Below, piece by piece: positions 60,269 through 64,000 of a stretch of 64,000 nt of DNA (position 1 is the first letter of the stretch; every line of letters starts with the position of its first letter). The stretch covers positions 1,912,806 through 1,976,805 of the forward strand of contig JAUICZ010000001.1 of assembly GCA_030429205.1 (NCBI GenBank), in the 5' to 3' direction. This DNA comes from Bacteroidia bacterium (GTDB lineage Bacteria > Bacteroidota > Bacteroidia > Chitinophagales > Chitinophagaceae). The position numbers were made by a program, and so were the translations under genes. A model generated the notes under the pieces. It was given only the letters and a program-made list of their open reading frames with translations, did not search any database and was not told the origin of the DNA.

Positions 60269-60829
60269 ATGAAAAAGATCATCGCAATCGCAGCATTAGC
60301 AACTCTAGGTTTCACAGCAAACGCACAAAACCAGGCTAACCAATCATCTTCAGCTTCTCAAACTACTAACTTAGTATTGAGCAACGCTATCGAGATCACA
60401 TTCACGGGTAATAGCAGCGCAACAGGAGCAGATGTAAACATTCCATTCACATCAGTTAACGATTACGCCAACGGTGTTGAATCAAGCGCACAAGAGTTGA
60501 AAGTACGTTCAAATAAAAACTTTACAGTAGCTGTTAAGTCAAACGCGGCTAACTTCACATACACTGGTAATACTACACCTGCACCAACAATGCCTGTAGA
60601 GAATGTATTAGCAGTAAAAGTAACAGCCAACGGAACAGGTGGGTCAATCGCTAGTCCTTTTTCAGCAACAAACTATGCTACATTAAAGAGCTCTAGCCAG
60701 GATTTGATCAGTGCCGGTACACGTGGTGGTAACCAAACCTTCAGTGTAAAGTATAAAGCTACCCCTGGTTTTGCATATCCAGCAGGTACCTACGCAGTAG
60801 ATGTGGTTTACACAGCTACTCAACAATAA
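60269..60829 (+). CDS. small secreted beta-rich protein, copy 2 of identical pair
   Basis: The 186-residue protein is identical to the product of 58368-58928. The two genes differ at eight positions in 561, all third-codon synonymous changes (for example AGT/AGC, AAT/AAC, ACA/ACG, GCG/GCC). That suggests duplication long enough ago to gain silent changes under strong protein-level constraint, or partial gene conversion. It has the same promoter, G-free leader and terminator, so both copies are probably active. It follows the divergent nucleoid-associated gene and precedes a hydrolase gene. Confidence 0.8.
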   Translation: MKKIIAIAALATLGFTANAQNQANQSSSASQTTNLVLSNAIEITFTGNSSATGADVNIPFTSVNDYANGVESSAQELKVRSNKNFTVAVKSNAANFTYTGNTTPAPTMPVENVLAVKVTANGTGGSIASPFSATNYATLKSSSQDLISAGTRGGNQTFSVKYKATPGFAYPAGTYAVDVVYTATQQ

Positions 60830-60854
60830 GAAATGTCTCTCTCGTTGTAATATT

Positions 60855-60888
60855 AAAAAGGAGCCCCGTAAGGCTCCTTTTTTTGTTT
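60855..60888 (+). terminator. intrinsic terminator of duplicated gene, copy 2
   Basis: Same 11-bp stem, 6-base loop and T-run as copy 1; it separates this gene from the hydrolase gene that starts at 60916. Confidence 0.85.
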
Positions 60889-60915
60889 TAAGCAGGGGTT
60901 GTATATCTTGAGGGT

Positions 60916-61602
60916 ATGCAACCTTTATTACTCTTACATGGTGCCATAGGTGCTCATACACAATTAAATGAAATTGAACAGCAGCTAAGCGAATATTATA
61001 AAGTATATAAGTTAGACTTTAGCGGGCATGGAGGTAAACCTTTTTCTGATCAGCCGTTTTCAATTGAGTTATTTGCAGATGAAGTATTAGCAGCGTTGGA
61101 TAAAGACGGGCTGGAAAAGGTATCGATATTCGGTTATAGCATGGGCGGGTATGTGGCAATGATGCTGGCAAAAAAACATCCTGACAGAATAGATAAAATA
61201 GCTACGCTGGCAACAAAATTTTACTGGGATGAGCCTACTGCCGAAAAGGAATTAAAAATGCTGAATGCAAACAAGATAGAAGAAAAGCTACCTGGTTTTG
61301 CAAAGACACTTAAAGAAAGACATGCGCCAAACAATTGGAAAGAGGTGTTGCAGCACACAAAAGAGATGCTGTTGGTAATGGGGAAAGATAATCCGCTAAA
61401 GCTTACGGATTATGAGCATATAGAAATACCATCGTTAATAATGCTGGGTGACAGGGATAAAATGATCACTATGCAAGAAACAGTAGATGTATATAACATA
61501 ATGCCCAATGCGCAAATGGCAATGCTCCCTAAAACACCACACCCAATTGAGCAAGTGAATTTAAAAGCATTACTGTTTCATCTAAAACAGTTTATTGGGT
61601 AG
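60916..61602 (+). CDS. alpha/beta hydrolase
   Basis: The 228-residue cytosolic protein has a canonical alpha/beta-hydrolase core: LLLLHGAIGAHTQL (HG oxyanion loop), DFSGHGGKPFSD, nucleophile elbow IFGYSMGGYVAM (GxSxG), late Asp in MLGDRDKMIT and catalytic His in LPKTPHPIEQV. The triad appears intact. It belongs to the MhpC/BioH-like small esterases; the substrate is unknown. The gene starts 28 bases after the repeat terminator. Confidence 0.85.
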   Translation: MQPLLLLHGAIGAHTQLNEIEQQLSEYYKVYKLDFSGHGGKPFSDQPFSIELFADEVLAALDKDGLEKVSIFGYSMGGYVAMMLAKKHPDRIDKIATLATKFYWDEPTAEKELKMLNANKIEEKLPGFAKTLKERHAPNNWKEVLQHTKEMLLVMGKDNPLKLTDYEHIEIPSLIMLGDRDKMITMQETVDVYNIMPNAQMAMLPKTPHPIEQVNLKALLFHLKQFIG

Positions 61603-61662
61603 TGCTATACTAGTATTAACAGGCTCTATCTAAGCTTAGTGATTTATTAACAGCTTCATGCT

Positions 61663-61670
61663 TAGCTTTG
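61663..61670 (+). promoter_or_regulatory. putative -7 element of the aldehyde dehydrogenase gene
   Basis: TAGCTTTG matches TAnnTTTG, 19 bases before the ATG at 61690. Confidence 0.5.
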
Positions 61671-61689
61671 TGTACCTAAACACAATGCA

Positions 61690-63066
61690 ATGAGTGATAC
61701 AATCACATCTATTAATCCCGCTAACGGGTCGGTAATTGCCACATATAATATAGATGACGAAAAGAAAATAGAGCGTAGCCTGAAGGCTTCTGCAAAAGCA
61801 TATGAAAGCTGGAGGCAAACAAGCTACAGAGAGCGTGCAGCAGTACTAAGACGTATAGCTAAAGCCATTAAGAATAATAAAAGAGAACTGGCAGAGTTGG
61901 CAACCTTAGAGATGGGCAAGCCTATTGCACAGAGTATTGCAGAGGTGCAGAAGTGTGCTATGAACATGGAGTTTTATGCAAAGAATGGTGCGGCTTTTTT
62001 AAAAGATGAGGTAGTTGAAACAGACGCCAGAAAGAGTTATATATCGTACCAGCCTTTGGGTACAGTATTGGCTATCATGCCATGGAATTTTCCATATTGG
62101 CAAGTTTTCAGAGCAATGGCGCCGATACTGATGGGCGGTAACACTATGGTTTTAAAACATGCGTCTAATGTAACAGGTTGTGCAAAGGCAATTGAAAAAA
62201 TATTGAAAGAGGCAGATGTGCCTAAAAATGTATTTAAGCTATTGGTTGTGCCAGGTTCAAAGGTTACTCCAATAATAGAGCACCCTGCCATTGCTGCGGT
62301 AACGTTAACAGGTAGTACAGAGGCAGGAAAACATGTTGCCAGTGTAGCCGCTTCGCACATCAAAAAGCAAGTGCTGGAGCTTGGTGGAAGTGACGCCTAT
62401 ATTATATTGAAAGATGCGGATATGCAATTGGCTGTAGATACATGCGTAAAAGGTCGGTTAGTAAATACAGGACAAAGCTGTGTAAGTGCCAAAAGATTTA
62501 TTGTAGAAAAGGATGTGAAGCAAGAATTTGAAGAGCAGATGGTGGCACAAATGGAGGCTTCTACTTTTGGTGAACCTATGGATACTAAAAACAGGATAGG
62601 GCCTATGTCAAGAAAAGACCTGCGTGATGAGCTGCACCAACAAGTACAGGACAGTATTAAAAAAGGTGCGAAGTTGCTTTGTGGTGGATACATACCTGAG
62701 GGAGACGGTGCATTTTATCCGCCAACGGTATTGACTAATGTGAAGAAAGGAATGCCGGCTTATCATGAAGAGCTATTTGGACCGGTGGCTGCGATCATAA
62801 CTGCAAAAGATGAGCAACAAGCTATTAAAATTGCCAACGATACAATCTATGGTTTAGGTGGTGGCATTTTCTCTAAAAATGTGAAGAAAGCCGAAAAAAT
62901 TGCTGCTACAGAAATACAATCTGGTAATTGCTTCGTAAATGCTTTTGTACATTCAGATCCGCGCTTACCTTTTGGAGGTGTGAAGCAAAGCGGATACGGA
63001 AGAGAATTAAGCAAATATGGTATACGAGAGTTTACGAATATTAAAACGGTTTTTGTGGGTAAGTAA
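61690..63066 (+). CDS. NAD(P)-dependent aldehyde (succinate-semialdehyde) dehydrogenase
   Basis: The 458-residue protein shows the aldehyde-dehydrogenase fold: IMPWNFPYWQVFRAMAPILMGGN (cofactor site), TGSTEAGKHV, catalytic-base Glu in LELGGSDAYI, nucleophile Cys in NTGQSCVSAKRF, and FGPVAAI with a C-terminal PFGGVKQSGYGRE. The compact length and LEMGKPIAQSIAEVQKCA resemble the GabD1-type succinate-semialdehyde dehydrogenases, which feed GABA-derived carbon into the TCA cycle. Substrate assignment is by resemblance only. The 3' end may overlap an extended form of the next gene. Confidence 0.87.
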   Translation: MSDTITSINPANGSVIATYNIDDEKKIERSLKASAKAYESWRQTSYRERAAVLRRIAKAIKNNKRELAELATLEMGKPIAQSIAEVQKCAMNMEFYAKNGAAFLKDEVVETDARKSYISYQPLGTVLAIMPWNFPYWQVFRAMAPILMGGNTMVLKHASNVTGCAKAIEKILKEADVPKNVFKLLVVPGSKVTPIIEHPAIAAVTLTGSTEAGKHVASVAASHIKKQVLELGGSDAYIILKDADMQLAVDTCVKGRLVNTGQSCVSAKRFIVEKDVKQEFEEQMVAQMEASTFGEPMDTKNRIGPMSRKDLRDELHQQVQDSIKKGAKLLCGGYIPEGDGAFYPPTVLTNVKKGMPAYHEELFGPVAAIITAKDEQQAIKIANDTIYGLGGGIFSKNVKKAEKIAATEIQSGNCFVNAFVHSDPRLPFGGVKQSGYGRELSKYGIREFTNIKTVFVGK

Positions 63067-63110
63067 ATACAGTATAGTATATACGTGTTGCATATTATTG
63101 TTTTATGCAA

Positions 63111-63118
63111 CATCTTTG
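63111..63118 (+). promoter_or_regulatory. putative -7 element of the SGNH hydrolase gene
   Basis: CATCTTTG, as in the duplicated secreted genes, preceded 20 bases earlier by GTTG (63087-63090). It favours translation from the ATG at 63140. Confidence 0.45.
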
Positions 63119-63139
63119 AATGCACAGAATAATAATATC

Positions 63140-63739
63140 ATGCATACATATTTAGCTTTAGGCGACTCTTACACTATTGGTGAACAAGTAGAGGCGAAGG
63201 ATAACTTTCCCAACCAAACAGTAAAGCTTTTAAATGAAGCAGGCTTAGAAGTAGAACTCTCTAAGTTAATTGCAGTTACTGGCTGGACAACAGATGAATT
63301 GGCTGCTGCAATTAAAGAGGCAAATATCACAGACACTTACTCTTTTGTAACACTATTGATTGGTGTAAATAATCAATACCGTGGTAGAAGTGTTGAAAAC
63401 TTTAAAGAAGAGTTTACACAGCTATTGGAACAGTCCATTGGTTTTGCAGGTGGCGATCCTTGTATGGTGTTTGTGTTGTCTATACCTGATTGGGGAGTAA
63501 CTCCTTTTGCAGAGGGTAAGGACAGAGTAAAAATCGCCGAAGAGATAGATGCCTACAATGCAGCAAAAAAAGAGATAACCAAAGCGCATAAATGCCATTG
63601 GTTAGAAATAACAGAAAGTACCAGAGAGCATGGCACTGATGAAAGCTATTTAGTCGGTGATAAACTGCACTACTCTGGTAAAGAATATGCTATTTGGGCA
63701 GAAGGTTTACTGCCAATGATCAAGAAGCATTTTAAGTAA
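63140..63739 (+). CDS. SGNH/GDSL-family hydrolase
   Basis: From the ATG at 63140 the protein is 199 residues: block I LALGDSYTIG (nucleophile Ser in GDS), block II in the SKLIAVTGWTTDEL region, block III LIGVNNQYRG (GxN), and block V DKLHYSGKEYAIWA (DxxH). It is probably an esterase or acylhydrolase on lipids or acetylated sugars. The frame is open upstream: from TTG 63053 it would gain a signal-peptide-like leader (ILLFYATSLNAQ) and be exported. Promoter placement favours the short cytosolic form, but I cannot exclude the exported one. Confidence 0.85.
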   Translation: MHTYLALGDSYTIGEQVEAKDNFPNQTVKLLNEAGLEVELSKLIAVTGWTTDELAAAIKEANITDTYSFVTLLIGVNNQYRGRSVENFKEEFTQLLEQSIGFAGGDPCMVFVLSIPDWGVTPFAEGKDRVKIAEEIDAYNAAKKEITKAHKCHWLEITESTREHGTDESYLVGDKLHYSGKEYAIWAEGLLPMIKKHFK

Positions 63740-64000
63740 TGGAATTGCTTCAAAAAATAATAGTTGGAATCGTTTTTATATAGCGTTACCTGCGGCTGTC
63801 ATATACCTTTTTGAATACAGAATTAGAAGACGGGGGAATAGTCCCAATATTGCTTACAAACAATCTGTGTTAATTTCCACAATCTCTACAGTTGTGCCTG
63901 CAGTGATACTATTTGTATTCAGTTTAATAAATGGGATGGTTAAAAGAGCAGGGTATGATGAGAAGCTCTTAGGAGAAAACTATGCAAGGAATATAGTATT
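63739..64000 (+). pseudogene. frameshifted 5' part of a membrane-protein gene (runs off window)
   Basis: An ATG at 63739 overlaps the SGNH stop (TAATG) and opens MELLQK, but hits a stop at 63781 (TAG). A second frame, open from 63717 without any ATG, GTG or TTG, reads NNSWNRFYIALPAAVIYLF and goes on to the window end with two likely membrane segments (IALPAAVIYLF and STVVPAVILFVFSLI). The two join smoothly if one A is added to the A6 run at 63752-63757, giving MELLQKNNSW. So the gene is either frameshifted, slippage-regulated or affected by a sequencing error. No family is recognised in the visible 85 residues. Confidence 0.5.

Larger units (their letters stand above)
60114..60890 (+). repeat. 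direct repeat copy 2 (promoter, gene and terminator)
   Basis: Matches 58210-58989 through promoter, coding region and terminator. Upstream of the promoter it has a fully paired hairpin gcgggtt/aacccgc that in copy 1 (gctggtt/aatcggc) is kept only with G-T pairs. Confidence 0.92.

Noticed and set aside
1-64000. tRNA, rRNA, insertion sequence, integrase, phage or defence genes
   Set aside because: Looked for in all gaps and in all protein products; no cloverleaf, transposase motif, integrase or nuclease/defence domain was seen.

Overview
The window looks like a chromosomal segment of a Bacteroidota bacterium, probably of the Chitinophagales/Sphingobacteriia type (the rank is inferred). The evidence is a PorP/SprF-family type IX secretion (T9SS) protein beside a PorE-like OmpA protein, a protease with a T9SS C-terminal sorting domain, TamL, many signal peptides ending in ..AQ, and promoter elements of the Bacteroidota form TAnnTTTG. 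Base composition is AT-leaning by eye. I saw no tRNA, rRNA, CRISPR array, transposase, integrase or phage gene, so this is mostly core genome with some lineage-specific genes.

Layout. 0-5 kb: the 3' end of an unknown gene and a putative outer-membrane protein; lolA; then a forward AraC / c-type cytochrome / DUF1772 / NmrA cassette that separates lolA from ftsK. 5-12 kb: a secreted unknown, ftsK, PorP/SprF and the OmpA-family protein. 12-17.5 kb: prmA, plsY, a spermidine-synthase-like protein, oxyR (both redox cysteines kept), YdeI/OmdA-like, PaaI thioesterase, family 2 glycosyltransferase. 17.5-26 kb: T9SS metalloprotease with a lipoprotein gene, copA, tsaE, an unknown, a LysE transporter, purF. 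26-34.5 kb: a 65-residue ORF resembling a T9SS sorting domain, an M1 peptidase with a large barrel-like C-terminus, YegP, a kinase-like sensor without an ATPase domain, a hydrolase, hpf and methyltransferases. 34.5-40 kb: a YwqK/MORN-repeat protein ending in a TonB C-terminal domain, a lipoprotein, an AhpD-like protein with a Crp-family regulator, and a two-domain cysteine-dioxygenase-like protein. 40-48 kb: ileS with a histone-H1-like/DksA fusion, arginase, tamL. 48-57 kb: SpoU rRNA methylase, DUF4476, PAP2, GroES-like plus TPR pair, tandem paralogous methyltransferases, a putative divergent kinase, an unknown, and a FucP-like transporter. 57-64 kb: a DUF6600-like protein with an Arg-rich tail, two copies of one secreted-protein gene (identical proteins) flanking a nucleoid-associated protein gene, a hydrolase, an aldehyde dehydrogenase, an SGNH hydrolase, and the frameshifted start of a membrane-protein gene.

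How the genes work together. The envelope theme is strong: lolA, tamL, PorP/OmpA, M1-barrel, T9SS cargo, and TonB-type and DUF6600 proteins all act on outer-membrane assembly or the surface. Housekeeping genes (ftsK, prmA, plsY, tsaE, purF, ileS, hpf) are interspersed. Several -7 elements lie only 4-7 nt from start codons, which suggests near-leaderless mRNAs.

No single obvious new multi-gene system is visible. The best leads are the putative divergent kinase at 53.8-54.8 kb, the histone-tail/DksA fusion at 43.4 kb, the duplicated secreted gene at 58.2-60.9 kb, the sorting-domain-only ORF at 26.4 kb, and the M1-barrel and dioxygenase fusions.
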